This document shows, one piece after another, positions 36,089-48,606 of a stretch of DNA of 64,000 bases. This DNA comes from Nissolia schottii (lineage: Eukaryota > Streptophyta > Magnoliopsida > Fabales > Fabaceae): positions 92,653 through 156,652 of the forward strand of contig QANU01020478.1 in the NCBI GenBank assembly GCA_003254905.1, read 5' to 3'. A model generated the notes under the pieces. The model did no database searches. It was not told where the DNA came from and saw only the letters and a list, made by a program, of their open reading frames with translations. The stretch's first letter is position 1. The number at the start of each line of letters is the position of its first letter. The translations under genes and the position numbers were made by a program.

Positions 36089-39000
36089 TGCTTTTAGTCA
36101 AGAACTTCTAAGCATAGTTGTTTAAATTTTTGCATTGAAAATAACAATTTCAATCTTATAGTGTTAGGAAATATCCATGTCTCAATAGGAAATTCTAACA
36201 AGAAAAGTATTTTCATTTTTGCAGGTCTTGGTTTCTGCCTCAGAGACTGGTTCCATTATTTTATACATCAGGGATGTTGAGAAGCTCTGTCTTCGATCGC
36301 CAAGGATGTACAATTTGTTGCAAAAGCTAATGAAGAAACTTTCAGGGTCAGTGTTGATACTTGGCTCCCAGGTCTCAGATTCAGAAGATCATTGTAAAGA
36401 AGTTGACGAAAGGCTCACCATGTTATTCCCTTACAACATTCAGATCAAACCGCCGGAAGACGAGACTCAACTTAGCAGCTGGAAAGCCCAACTGGAAGAG
36501 GACATGAAAGTACTCCAGTTTCAAGATAGCAGAAACCACATTGCTGAAGTAATTGCAGCAAATGACATTGATTGTGATGACTTAAATTCAATCTGCCACT
36601 CCGACACTATGCTACTCAGTAACTATATCGAAGAAGTTGTGGTGTCTGCAATATCTTACCATTTGATGAATACTAAGGATCCAGAATACCGAAATGGAAA
36701 ACTAGTTATATCTGCGAAGAGGTAAATACACTGATCAGTGACTGTTTAAGCAGTGTTTAAAAGAAAAAGGATTTCTAGTTACTGATATTGGATATGTGCA
36801 GTTTGTGCCAGGGGTTGAATCTGTTCCAGGGAGGCAAAAACAGTGAGAAGGATAATATGAAGACTACTGAATCTACCAAGGTTTGTTCACATCTGTTCAT
36901 AGTGGTTCATCAAAGGAATAGCAAAAGAAGCCGAAAAAAGAATGATAAAGGAATGCTTACCATGCTAAATCGACAAAGGTTTTATTCATTGATTTGCTTG
37001 CTTTATTGCTAGGATGATGCTGGAGGAGAAGGTGTTGTTGGTGCAAAAAATGATACGCAAGCACCTGAAAACAACACCGAGACAGAAAAATCTCTGTCAA
37101 TAACAAAGAAAGACGGCGAGAATAGTGCTCCTGCAAAAGCTGTATGATCAATTTCTTAATAGCTATTTCAAAAGAACCCCCCCCCCCCCAAAAAGCCAGT
37201 ACAATGCTGCTGCTTCGTTTAGATTGATTGACCAGAGCCAGACACCCTCTGAACCCCATTTATACAAATAATAATGAAATTATATATAGTTTTTCATCAA
37301 CTGTCTACTGCTATTGGTAATTGAAAGACTTATATGCCTATAATTAAAATTCATCTTGTTTATGATTTTCCAATGATTTTGCTATCTTAGACTGGATATT
37401 TTAGAATTATGATTGCTCATCCAGTATTAGTCTACGAGTTTATCATCATGGCTCTCCAAGCCTTTGAATAGGAATTTTGCAATGTTAATTAATTACCTTA
37501 TATATAGCTCTATTCCCTTCTTTTCTTTCATCTTGTTTATCACAGCCTTAATTGCATGCTTACAGGAAGTGCCTCCTGACAATGAGTTTGAGAAGCGCAT
37601 AAGACCAGAGGTGATACCTGCAAATGAGATAGGGGTTACATTTGCAGACATTGGTGCATTGGATGATATTAAAGAATCACTTCAAGAGGTGGTCATGCTT
37701 CCCCTTAGAAGACCAGACCTCTTCAAAGGTGGCCTTCTAAAGCCTTGTAGAGGTATATTGCTTTTCGGGCCTCCCGGCACAGGAAAAACAATGCTAGCAA
37801 AGGCAATTGCAAGCGAAGCCGGAGCAAGTTTCATTAATGTCTCAATGTCCACCATCACTTCAAAATGGTTTGGAGAAGATGAGAAGAATGTTCGAGCTTT
37901 GTTCTCGCTAGCGGCGAAGGTTGCCCCAACTATTATTTTTGTTGATGAGGTTGATAGCATGCTTGGGCAGCGCACTAGAGCTGGGGAGCACGAGGCAATG
38001 AGGAAGATTAAAAATGAGTTCATGACCCACTGGGATGGACTAATGTCAAAAGCTGGTGAGCAGATTCTGGTTCTTGCTGCAACCAACCGGCCATTTGATC
38101 TTGATGAAGCCATTATAAGACGGTTTGAGCGCAGGTAGGATCACACTTTTGTCTTATGGTTGGCATTACGTTCTTTTACTACACTGTTATACTCGGCTAG
38201 CATATGGCTCCCACTGCAAAGACAGATCTCTCTCTAGCCTTTTGGCTTAAACTACTTAAGCAACAGCTTTTCTCTTAATGTGTGTAAATTTTTCCATGAT
38301 TGATGAGTCTACCAGATGTTTTCCTGGTATTATTACAATAAAATCTCTCGCGTGTTTCAATTGCTTCCAATTATGCAAGAATAGTGCTTCTTAGATATGA
38401 AGATTGCTTGAAGCATCTCATGGCCATATCGTTGAAACATTTTGCTTTCAGATACAAACTGTTGAGATTTGTGAATGACATTTCTGTTCACTGTAATGTT
38501 GAGCAGGATCATGGTTGGTCTTCCATCTGCCGAAAACAGGGAAAGGATATTGAAAACCCTTCTATCTAAGGAAAAATATGAAAATATAGACTTTAAAGAG
38601 CTTTCAACCATGACAGAAGGATACAGTGGAAGTGATCTTAAGGTTTGTTTTGTTGTTAGGGTGTTTCTTAATTCCTTACTTGGAGTATGTGGTGATATTG
38701 ACATTAATTTCTGTCATCAGAATTTGTGCATGACTGCGGCTTATTGGCCTGTTAGGGAGCTACTGAAGCAGGAGACAATGAAGGAAGTGGTAGTTACCAA
38801 ATGGCTTCTAATAACGTTAAAGCCAACATGATCTAATATCTAATGCATAATTTTATTTTATTTTTTCTCTGGCTAAATACGCATTGCATCTTATTTTAGG
38901 AAAAGAAGAAAAAAGCAGCAGAAGGCCAAAGTGCAGAAGATGCGCCCACTGCTACAGAAGTTAAAGAAGAAAAAGTGGTTACATTGAGACCCTTAAATAT

Positions 39001-39602
39001 GGAAGATGTGAAAAAGGCAAAGAGTCAGGTATGGTGGACTGATAATCATTCACTACAATGGCTTGCACTATATAATTTACATAGAGTTCTCAAATGTTAA
39101 TCAAAATATCTAGTATCACAGGCTAGCTTATACATCAGATATGAGTAATCAAACGCTCAACTTTGGAGTTATTTTAGAAATTTCAGTTAACCCTGCTTTT
39201 GATTCATCAATGAACATTGCACCATAGTTCACTTCTTACTGTGAGCTTTGATGGGAATAAACTTATTTTTCACTTGATTCTGACTATATATTGGTATGAA
39301 AGTTAATCTAATAATTGTTACTGGAGATGATAAATTGATTCAGTTGTCCTCTTTTCCTGCTCCATGTAAAAGTTCTAATGACACATTCAGTCAAGAATTT
39401 CATGCTTAACCTTTTAAGAATGTTACACACATCGAAGAATGCTGAAATTAGACATTGACAGATGTATGTTACTATGTGTAAATTGCAGGTGGCTGCAAGT
39501 TTTGCTGCAGAAGGATCAATAATGAGTGAGCTGAAGCAGTGGAATGAATTGTATGGAGAAGGAGGTTCCAGAAAGAAAGAGCAGCTCTCTTATTTCCTTT
39601 AG
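32968..39602 (+). CDS. DAA1: AAA-type ATPase, DAA1-like (At1g64110/At5g52882 family)
   Basis: AAA ATPase of the membrane-associated, Msp1/katanin/spastin-related group; Arabidopsis DAA1 was named as a DUO1-activated ATPase. Exons: 32968-33179, 34055-34176, 34277-34365, 34460-34495, 34825-34918, 35237-35356, 35834-35898, 36225-36721, 36802-36880, 37013-37141, 37566-38134, 38507-38642, 38721-38789, 38900-39028 and 39489-39602. All are GT-AG with consistent phase and encode 819 aa. The N-terminus has a Gly/Leu-rich hydrophobic stretch (about 6-28), a likely membrane anchor or targeting signal, then FHDFPYYLSEKTRVLLTSA. The AAA module shows Walker A GPPGTGKT (549-556), pore loop KWFGED (581-586), Walker B IIFVDE (604-609), sensor-1 AATN (652-655) and arginine fingers in RRFERR. 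The C-terminus ends ELYGEGGSRKKEQLSYFL, as in Arabidopsis. Residue 725 is Trp where Arabidopsis has Arg (AAYRPVREL). The exact donor of exon 13 is chosen by homology. Confidence 0.95.
36058..36084. repeat. (TC)n microsatellite in AAA-ATPase intron 7
   Basis: About thirteen TC units, located between exons 7 and 8. Confidence 0.85.
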
Positions 39603-39740
39603 ATTGGTAGAAGCTGGTTCTGTTTTTGGACAAGTCAGCATTCATCCAACAGGGTATACCTTAAAACAAGGGAAGGAATTTTCAGCAGAAATGCCTAAGA
39701 GTCAAAAGTGAATATATCTAAGTCTCTTCAAAGATATATA

Positions 39741-39742
39741 TG

Positions 39743-39776
<34 letters not shown>
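39741..39776. repeat. (TA)n microsatellite in the AAA-ATPase 3' region
   Basis: An alternating TATATA tract with flanking TATG variants, just after the stop codon and likely within the 3' UTR. Confidence 0.75.
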
Positions 39777-39783
<7 letters not shown>

Positions 39784-40908
39784 ATATTTTCCTCCAAAGA
39801 ATGTGTCGTAGATCATCATGGTTCAAGTTTAGGAGAGGGTAAATGCAGTGTGGTTTGTGTGTGGATTTTGTCTGTAAACCAATGACTACATTTATTTATA
39901 GGGTTTTTTGTTTCCTGTCATGCTTGGTTTTGGTACATGCAGTGTGATTTTAGGACGTAGGCGTAATTTATTTACTCCGAACCATGTATATATACCATGA
40001 ATTAAATATCTGTACAACATTGCCGGATAATACAATTTTGTACATTTGATAATTGATTGTTTGCATAGGACAGCCAAGTCACTTGCCTTCAAACATGGAG
40101 AGTTTTGTATTACATGTATTCATTTGGTTTGGTATAATATGTTAATCACGTCATATCTTAAATTTTAACAGAATAATAGAATATACATTTTAACAAGATC
40201 CTGCCTAATAGTGAATGGAGTGTTTGTTTTTCATTAAATGAATACAAATAATAATTTTCAAGATTTAATGTTGTGTTAGTAAAAGGAAAATCTTTTAAAT
40301 AAATGGGTGTTATGTATCGGTGAAACTATGCATGTCCTATGGAGATTTTTTTTTTCCCCATAAAATTTAGGCTGCCTTTTGGGAGCCAAACATGTCATTT
40401 TAGCGGATTTTTTACGTATGCATGGCGTTAATAAATTTATAATCCCATAGTATGGTCCATTTAAAAAAACAGTAAGTCTCCATATACACCCAATAAGCAT
40501 ACATCCGTACATACACCACTCTTTTGTACGTTTTTATACGCAATTAATGATAATTATATGTATAGCGTATAACTATACACAACGCGCGCGCCCCAATCCC
40601 GAACTCGTTCTCGTCATCATTTTCATCTATCATCTTCAACCTCTCATCGTCGTCATCGTCATCGGCATCCTCTGCCATTCTCTCATCCTCCCATCCTCCT
40701 ATTACCTTGATTATCAATATCATCATCATTTCTTTGATTATCATCTCATTATCATAATTCAATTTTCTATTACGTTTATCATCATCATCGTTTTCATGAT
40801 TTTTTTCTTTGATTTCCATGGGGAGTTTTGTTCTTTGACGTCTCTGTGAAATTGAAGTTTTATACATTCTAATGCTCATTCATTACTAACATACATATGA
40901 CAGAAAAT

Positions 40909-41260
40909 TGAATGTGCAAACTTTAAATGGGCATATGTGCAAATATTAAATGAGCGTATGCGCAAACATTATCACAGGTCACAGGTTTTGTCTTTGTTGA
41001 GGAAGAGGATGTAAATTTTGACACATTTTCAACCTTTCAACAATTAATACATAAATATTATAAATATTTTGACACAATTTTTTACATATTGCCATAATAA
41101 ACATTAGATGATGTGATATAAACATTATGTGTTTGTCACAAATGCATAAAAATGCAGAATTTGATGTATTGTAAAATTGTGCAAACTTTAAATAGGCATA
41201 TGTGCAAACATTAAATGAGCGTATGTGCAAACATTATCACAGGTCACAGGTCACAGCATA
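40909..41260 (+). repeat. Duplicated 75-bp tract
   Basis: GTGCAAACTTTAAAT, GGCATATGTGCAAA, ATTAAATGAGCGTATG, GCAAACATTATCACAGGTCA occur in this order at about 40914-40986 and again at about 41178-41255. The second copy carries an extra GGTCACA unit. The spacing is about 265 bp. Confidence 0.85.
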
Positions 41261-41649
41261 AATCATGTATATCTTGTTCTTTTCCTTCCTCCTATCAATT
41301 ATGCTTTGGTTTTTCTTTTGAACTTCTTTCTTTTTTAGTTAAAAGATGATAACAATCAGCAACATCTTCAATGACTCATCTCTCTAACAAATCTTAGATC
41401 TTGCGCATGAGATCGCAGAGAACGACGAGGTCGAAGAGAACGAAGAGGGTGAAGAGAACGGAGAACAATGAACAGTGAAAATTTTCGAGAAAGAGAAAGA
41501 AGCATGAGTTCACGTGCGTGTTGGTGAGAGTGAGAGAAAGAGTGGATGAAACGGTTATTTTAGGGAGTCAGTGTATTCTAATACGGGTGTATGTATCGTG
41601 TATGATTTATGGGTGTACATATAGCATAATTGTTAAAAAAATTACGAAT

Positions 41650-41790
41650 GTGTGGCGATTTCGAGGGAGTCATAGGGGGTGGCGATTTCAGACATCTTGA
41701 TTTTTTTTATTTTTTTAAGCCACCCCTGTGGCGATTTCAGACATCTAAAATTTTATTTTTTATTTTTGAATTTTCTAAAATCGCCTTACA
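41650..41790 (+). repeat. GGCGATTTC short repeats
   Basis: GTGGCGATTTCAGACATCT occurs at 41681-41699 and 41730-41748, with a third partial GTGGCGATTTCGAG at about 41652. Inverted relatives AAAATCGCC and GACGATTTC follow to 41800. The sequence resembles the fold-back repeats at 20135-20430. Confidence 0.65.
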
Positions 41791-42113
41791 CAATGACGAT
41801 TTCAAAAATTTGCCCTACACTTTCACAATTTCTCATTTCAACCCATATATTCGAAATCTCCCTTCCCACCCCCAACCCACTTAAATGTTAAAAACCCCCC
41901 ATTTTAGTCTCAATTAAATATTAGCGAAATTAAAATTTTACAAAATAAAACATTATCAGAGAAATAATTATATCAACTTTCACATGCCCAATTACCGTGT
42001 TAAGTCTTTGTACCCGAATCCAGGAACAAGAAGGTTCAGTTTATGTTTATGCTCCTAAATCCATTCCCTTGAATGAGTAATAAGTAATAACGATAGTGTT
42101 TCAGAGAAGAAGG

Positions 42114-45100
42114 ATGAAGACCCCATCAGAAAGGTACGAGGAATTAGGGCTGAGAGAGTCCCTTCCAAGAATATACAGGTACCCTATTGCGTGCAAAGAA
42201 CTCGCCTTTATTCTGAGGGACGCTTACAATCATTTCCCCAAGAGTTTGCAATCCGTCATCTTCCAAGACACTCTCTCCGCCTTCCGCCTCCTCCCTCAGT
42301 ATGTTTTCCCCCCCCATCAATTTTATTAATCTTCTGCAGATCATTTCTTATCTCTTCTTTTCCCTGCAAATCAACATTCTTTTTTCTTCTTCCCTTATTC
42401 ATCATCATGCCTGGAATGATTAATGCAATTGCTGAGCTTTTGAGCATTGAATTTAAAGTCAATGTTTCATCCTCTTTTTTTTGTGGTTTACATATTTTAG
42501 TTCCCACGCTGAGTTTTTTTTTTTTTTTTACCCCTTTTAGTCTTGTAAGTTGTTTGATCAGCAATTTTATTCATCTTTGATTTTGAAGACCATCTCCACT
42601 GTAGCGTTGCAGTGGCATTTTTCTTTTTAACCCCAGAATGAAAATTTGCACAACTTACACGTGGGACGTGTGTGAATGTGTTTTTTTTTTTTTTTGGATA
42701 GTTGGGGATTAAAATTGGGTTAGTGGATAAGGCATATCCCCAGGCATTAGACCAAACAACTGCTAATATGCGCTCTAGCTGGTTTAAATATGATATTGTT
42801 AATTACATGTTTACAACCATATATTGCTTTACTTAAGCATGGTTTTCACTTGGACGAAAATTAAAACTGGTATAGGTGACTTTTTCACGTGTCCGTGGAA
42901 GTTTTATGCTTTGTATGGTAATTTGCTAATACTATAGATAAAACCAAGTGTGATTTTGGTCTTTTCTGAGTGGAACTAGTGGCTGCAACTAACTTTAATC
43001 AATGTTAACATGATATTAGTTGAGCATCTAAGTGCTGTCTCCATGAACCACTTTGCTTAATTATTCCTTTTAATGCTCTCTAATGCTAGAATACAGACTC
43101 AGAATGCTGTTTCAGCAGTCCACTTCCTCCTTCAGAGTGTAGAAGCTGCACTACCAAAGCAAAAAAAGAATATGGCTGTGAAAGAATTTAAGCACGCAAT
43201 GGTTCTTCATAAGAGGCGCCGCAAAGCTCACCCGGTAGAAGAAGGTCAGATTATATTACAGAATGACTTTGTTTATTTTTACTAAAGTAGGCAAACAAAT
43301 CATGTTTAGGAAGTTTTCCTTTTTCTTTTTTCCTATTTCAGGTTCGTTGCAACTGCCACACGACGTTCTTGTGCACGTTTTCAGTTTTCTAGATATGCAA
43401 TCTTTCGCCTCTGTGGGGCTAGTATGCTGGTAAGGCCTCCTCCTTTTTGGTTTATGAGCGTGTGGAACAGTAGCAGCCAATGATGTATTTTTCTGCATTG
43501 GCCCAGTAAATTAAATTTGTCGCTAATCATCAAAATCAAGTTCATGGTAGACTCATAGATATTGCATTTTTAGGTCATGGAACTTTGCTGCAAATGATAA
43601 CCATTTGTGGGAGTTACAGTATGGTGTACTGTATGGTGGTGCTGCCAGACAGAATCTTATGAGACCGGTTGAAAACAGGAATAATAGACATGTGCAGGAA
43701 CCAATAGATACTGGAACTGTTACTGACTGGAAAGAGGCAGTTAAAGGAGCATACTCTGGTAAGCCAAAATGTTGATTTCATACATATCAGGAAATGGTAT
43801 TTAACTTGTTTTCTCATTTCACTTCTAATGCTTTCCGAGTCAACTACTAGGATAAAAGCAAACTATAGGGGGTCTGGGAAACACGTGTGTGTGATATATG
43901 TACTTTGTTTTACTTTGATTTCATTTGGGCATTTGATTTGTAGCAGAGTGCGAGTCAATAAATAGTGATGATGATTGCTAATAACTGCATTTGTTTGGTT
44001 TTCTGATTTGAATTATAATGCTACAAGGAGTTATAGTTATATTTATATGTAGTTTCATATTCACAATGTACATGGTGACATAGGGATTGAAACCAAAAGT
44101 TTGTTCCGTTTGTCAAGTTTTGTAGGATCCAAATTACAGCTTCAGGAACTGTCAGGAGCGTTGAGTTTCGTGTTATAAGTTCCCATTTCATTTTTCATGC
44201 TATAAATTTAGAAAGAAACTACTCTCTCATTCAGATGGAGAAACACAAATATACCATTCTTGCACATTCCTATTTTCTCTTCTCATTTTGATCAGTCTAC
44301 TTTGATGTAGGAGCATTATCTAAGAAATTAACAACCAATCGGGGATACTGTGGACACTGCAACTCACTAGTTTGGCTAAATAACACAAAATGCCCTAACG
44401 TACATTGTGGAATGATATCTGAAACTCAGGACATCAAGCCTGTAACAGCATTTGAGGTTTGTGCTGCACTGTATTTTTCCGCTTCAAATCACACCCTGTA
44501 ATGTTGTAGTTTCTTTCATTGGGAAAAAGGGGGTCAGGACGGGAAGGTGCAACAACCTGGAGGATAGGTTGTCTAGTAGATTTTGAACCTTTGGCATCAT
44601 CATCACACCTCAATCTGTGTGAGGATGGTGGGAGTTTAGTCATAACTTTATTGACATTGTTGTAGCTTTCATAGTTGAAATCTGAATTCTACTTGATGTA
44701 AACAGTGAATTTTGTTCTCCTGGAATATTTCTATAACAGGCATACATGGGAGCAGGATATATTGCAAAGTAGGTTTTGAACCTAGGCTTCCACGTATATT
44801 TTCATGAGTATATTTAGTCTTTTAGTTGGTTTGTGGTAATTATCCCATCACCAGAAACTAGTTTCCTTTTCCCTCAAATTTGTATTTGTATGAGTTTATA
44901 CTTAAGTATATGGAATCAATTTCTACCGTTATTTGAAGATTAAATCCTACTTTTACTCACACTAGATTGCTATTAAATCCTACTTTTACTCTCACCAGAT
45001 TGTTCTTTTATGGTCGTCTGCTATTGTGCATCAAAATTTACTGAAGTAACTGCACTAATAGCTAATAATAAGACTGACTGTGTATGCCTTCTGATTTCAG

Positions 45101-45220
45101 GTTGTGGAATATCTTCTTCTTGGTTCTGTATCCTTAACACCTTCCTCAGATAGTGACAGTGATTCAGAAGGAGGACCAGCTTCTAGGTTATGGGCATACC
45201 CCAAGTGGTCAAGCACATAA
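42114..45220 (+). CDS. F-box protein with C-terminal zinc ribbon (At5g52880-like)
   Basis: Probable substrate adaptor of an SCF ubiquitin ligase. Exons: 42114-42298, 43090-43244, 43342-43429, 43574-43758, 44311-44456 and 45101-45220. All are GT-AG with consistent phase, giving 292 aa. Residues 1-113 form a conserved N-terminal region (RYPIACKELAFILRDAY, SLQSVIFQDTLSAFRLLPQ, AALPKQKKNMAVKEFKHAM). The F-box spans about 118-160 (LPHDVLVHVFSFLDMQSFAS, LVCWSWN). A four-cysteine ribbon, C218-X2-C221-X10-C232-X4-C237 (GYCGHCNSLVWLNNTKCP), follows at 216-237. The C-terminus is Ser/Asp-rich and ends YPKWSST. The start is the first ATG in frame after a stop-free stretch. It lies about 2.5 kb downstream of the AAA gene on the same strand, as in Arabidopsis chromosome 5 (At5g52880/At5g52882). 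Target unknown. Confidence 0.92.
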
Positions 45221-45510
45221 GAAAATACTAAGGGATTGCTTTTGCATAGAAGCAAATGCAAGACCTTTTCTCTTGTATGATATTTCAGGTTCTCTGCACA
45301 ACATTTTTTTTTTCTTTCTATAAGTAGCTGCTGACGTTTTCCTTATTACGAAAATGAAAATTGAAGGAAAAAAGATAAGGATTTGCTGTGCAATTGCTTG
45401 CTTTATTGTTTATACTCTGGCTTTGTAAATTTGTACTTTGTTTTTATTGTACAAATCTTAGTCTAAACATACATCTGAACTAGGAAAAAGGAAAGTTTGT
45501 TTAAAAGTGA
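45221..45510 (+). other. F-box gene 3' flank
   Basis: AT-rich likely 3' UTR and terminator region. No further exon is seen. The first hairpin repeat unit begins at 45511. Confidence 0.5.
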
Positions 45511-45660
45511 GAGGTACTTTAAAGTACCTCATTTTGATTTATGATTCTGAAGTTGAAGGTACGTGAAAGCCCGCTAGATGCCTCGAACAGGGTTGCATCT
45601 AGTGGCATGCGATTAGGCAAGCCACTAGAGCAGCAGCAAGATAGGCGGTGGCTATAGATG
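45511..45660 (-). repeat. Array unit 1
   Basis: The hairpin at 45511-45530 is a perfect 20-bp palindrome, GAGGTACTTTAAAGTACCTC. The core CCTCGAAC is at 45581. A second stem, CTAGTGGC/GCCACTAG, forms across about 45599-45628, and CTAGATGC/GCATCTAG is an alternative overlapping stem. This is the unit nearest the F-box gene. Confidence 0.75.
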
Positions 45661-46405
45661 TAGTATACTACTTATATGCATGTCCTTCTATCACTTATAG
45701 AATAATTAGTAATTCCATTAAAAAAAAAAGAACAATTAATAGTTAAACATCTGTTGGTGGAGGACTGAATGGCAGGTGGAAACATGTAAACGTAGGGTGC
45801 AAAATTTTTTTGTTAGATACCAATCTAATAACATATTATTCTTGGGCATACGCAATAAGAGTTGATTTTATTATTTTATATTGTGTGTTTCATCAAATGC
45901 TTTTTAGTTCCATCAAGTGGGATACATGTTTATTGTGTGTGTTTAAAAATGATGTGTTAAATTTATGCTTAACTAAGAATTTCTCGCATGCTATACATAT
46001 GTCTTGTCATCCTAATTACATATATAGTGACATATATAAAGTGGTAATGCTTTTTCAATAATTCATTATAATTAGTATGATTGACAGGATTGGCTATCTA
46101 TGCTACTAATAAAGGGGTTGTGGAGTCTTAACTATTCGTCACATGAGTAGTTTTTAATAAAATTGTTTTAATTTTTTTATTTTGTCTTTTTTTAAAGATA
46201 ATTACGTTGGTGTCCCTGACTCCCTTGGGCACCTCATATTCTAGCTTATGGAATAGATGTCATTCATATTTACTGTAGTATTTTTAGTTTCATAATCAAG
46301 TTAGAATGCATTTGCATGCGATAGATTCCCTCTCTGTAAATTGAAATGTAGGTGCAAACAAATAAACATCAAAGTAGGAATAAAACAAAATTTCATTGTA
46401 AAAGA

Positions 46406-46510
46406 GAGGCACTTTCAAGTACCTCATGAATATATATGAACAGAGGGAATAGTACCGTCTCGATACTAAACCATAATGGGAGTCAGCCACTGACCAAACC
46501 ATTAGTGCTG
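46406..46510 (-). repeat. Array unit 2
   Basis: Hairpin GAGGCACTTTCAAGTACCTC (46406-46425) with one mismatch. Core CCGTCTCGA at 46455, then CCAAACCATTAGTGCTG. It is followed by the shared trailer GCAATACTGTGAACGTGTCC at about 46530. Confidence 0.75.
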
Positions 46511-47629
46511 AAAGTATATATACGACGCAATACTGTGAACGTGTCCTATGATAACATGTTTCAAATACTAAGTGCTTTTATTTTGTATAACAAATGCACT
46601 GCATTGGTATTAACTTCAAACATTGAAAATAATTTTATATGTTAAATATTTATATATAATATTGATTTTGTATTTCCTCTTAGTCTTGTAGAATGAAAAT
46701 GTTTATAAAAAAACGTTAGGTAGTTTTGTTAGAAAATTGATTGTTTTAAGTGAAAAATAGATAATTTTTTCACACTCATAACACTTAAAAGATGTAACAC
46801 ACCTAAAGAAGATAATTTTTTAACATCAGATTTTTTTTTTTAATAAACTCTTATGTATCATAACTAAGATACATAGGCATTTTTTATACATAAACTCTCT
46901 TAAACTCACATGCTTCATGATATATAGCTATTATCTTTATATAATATAGACATTTTATAACTCTATAAAATAACATATATGTGTAGTATACATGTCATCT
47001 AGATAAGTCTTATCAACTTATCTATGCATGAGTTAGAATAATTATCTCAATGTTTGACTCAATCTTGACCAAACTTTAACTAAACTTCAGTTAACAAATA
47101 TCTAACAACCAGTCACCAGAACAATTTTAATAAAGTAAGTCTCACCAATTTTACTTTTTTTTTTTAAAAAAAATAACCTTCCCTTAATTTTAGATTTCAT
47201 CAACTTGATTGTATGTCTAAATGGGAGGAATTCTGTCTATACTAGTATCTTTCTTTAATATTATAGCCTACTTTTATGCTACTGTTGAACATAATTCAAT
47301 GAAGTAACTGAAATGAACTAATAGCTAATTCATAATACAGGCTGTGTAGTCCTTCTAACATCTTCCTAATTAGACAATTACTAGCAGGGGGCGGTGCGGG
47401 TATGGAGGCGCGAAGTGCCTCCAACAAGAAATCGCAGTAAACTACTAATAAAATAGGGGATGAAAATATAATTAAAAAATAGTTATTTCATAGAAGTTAT
47501 ATGAAAATAAAATGAAAAAAAAGAGTTCAACCCTAACAAATAATTATTTTGTTAAACTTTTTTTATAATACGTATAAATTATACAAACTTTAGTGTAAAT
47601 GTATATGTGAACTTGCAACTGGAGTAAAA

Positions 47630-47735
47630 GAGGCCTTTTAAAGTACCTCAATTAATGTTTGAGGTATTTTTGTGGAGAGTGTGATGTCTTGAATATCTCG
47701 AACACGGAAACAATCAGTGACTTGCGGATAAGTTA
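47630..47735 (-). repeat. Array unit 3 (diverged)
   Basis: Hairpin GAGGCCTTTTAAAGTACCTC (47630-47649), degraded on the left arm. Core ATCTCGAACACGG at about 47695. The second stem-loop is not well kept. Confidence 0.6.
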
Positions 47736-47821
47736 GCAACTAGAGTCGAAGGAAGAGAGGCAATGTTTGTTTGAAATATATAGATTTAATTGTATAAGTT
47801 ATATACGTGTCCAGTTAATTT

Positions 47822-48215
47822 TGAGTAAATGCTTAATTTAATCTTTAGAGTTGTACTCACTTTGTTACTTGAAAGTATGAATAATTAATTTTTTTTACTC
47901 TTAAAATAGTAATGCAAAAGTTAAGTTAGGTAGTTTCTAAAATATAAATGAATCAAATTAATTTTTCAAATTACACCTCAACAAACTAGTCCTTAAACTT
48001 AAAGTAATGTTACTTTTAGAGGCTACTTTAAAGTCTAACAAAAAAAAAAAAAAGAGGCTACTTTAATTTAATGTTTAGAATTTGAAGGACTAATTTAATT
48101 GATTTGTATTCTAAAAACTAACTTGACCCATATTTTATAATTTTACGAATTAAAAAATTAATTTTTTAATTTCAAGGATTAAATTGACTAAAATTTCAAA
48201 GATGAAAGCTTGAAA
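47822..48215. mobile_element. Fold-back (MITE-like) element within the array
   Basis: Left segments (AAGTTAGGTAGTTTCTAAAA, ATGAATCAAATTAAT near 47921-47965) are inversely repeated on the right (ATTAATTGATTTGTATTCTA, AAAACTAACTTG near 48090-48125). Outer flanks GCTTAATTTAATC and GATTAAATTGACT also pair. A diverged half copy lies at about 51225-51440, consistent with duplication of the surrounding segment. Confidence 0.5.
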
Positions 48216-48420
48216 GTGAAATTTTAGTTAACCAATCTATATAATTTATTTTGAATAATAAAAAGTCTAGTGGGTTTCACACCAATCATCCCATTAGGAT
48301 TAAAACATTTCTAAACTCTTTGTGTTGAATATAATTGGTTAGCTATTTGTTGAAGTGAAATCTATGTGTGCAAACAAATAAATATTCATCAAAGTAAGAA
48401 AAACAAAGTTTCTTTGTAAA

Positions 48421-48540
48421 AGGGCTTTTCAGTACCTCATATATTATTATGTTATAAGGTCTGTTTGGGTTCGAATGAAGGCAGAGGGAGTAGTGTGTGC
48501 CGTCTCGAACCTGCATAATGGTTGTAGCAAACTAGCAACT
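48421..48540 (-). repeat. Array unit 4
   Basis: Hairpin remnant AGGGCTTTTCAGTACCTC (48421-48438). Core GCCGTCTCGAACCTGC at about 48499, then ATAATGGTTGTAGC. The spacer GGTCTGTTTGGGTTCG and GGCAGAGGGAG closely match unit 9, which marks them as a duplicated pair. Confidence 0.7.
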
Positions 48541-48606
48541 GAGATATCATTATAAACTAACAAATATTCATCAAGATTCTAGAAACAAATGTTATTTTTA
48601 AAAAGA

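Larger units (their letters stand above)
39603..42113. other. Intergenic region between AAA-ATPase and F-box genes
   Basis: It contains the AAA-ATPase 3' UTR, then 40480-41640 that looks like a decayed DNA element, with TACACCCA/ATACATAC-type motifs near both ends in opposite orientation. Inside are a degenerate CAT/CGT trinucleotide-rich tract (40610-40790) and a duplicated 75-bp tract listed separately. From 41650 to 41790 there are GGCGATTTCAG repeats. The F-box promoter should lie in the last few hundred bases. Confidence 0.4.

Noticed and set aside
37682..38113. 143-codon minus-strand frame opposite the AAA-ATPase
   Set aside because: It is antisense to exon 11, which carries Walker A, Walker B and sensor motifs on the plus strand.
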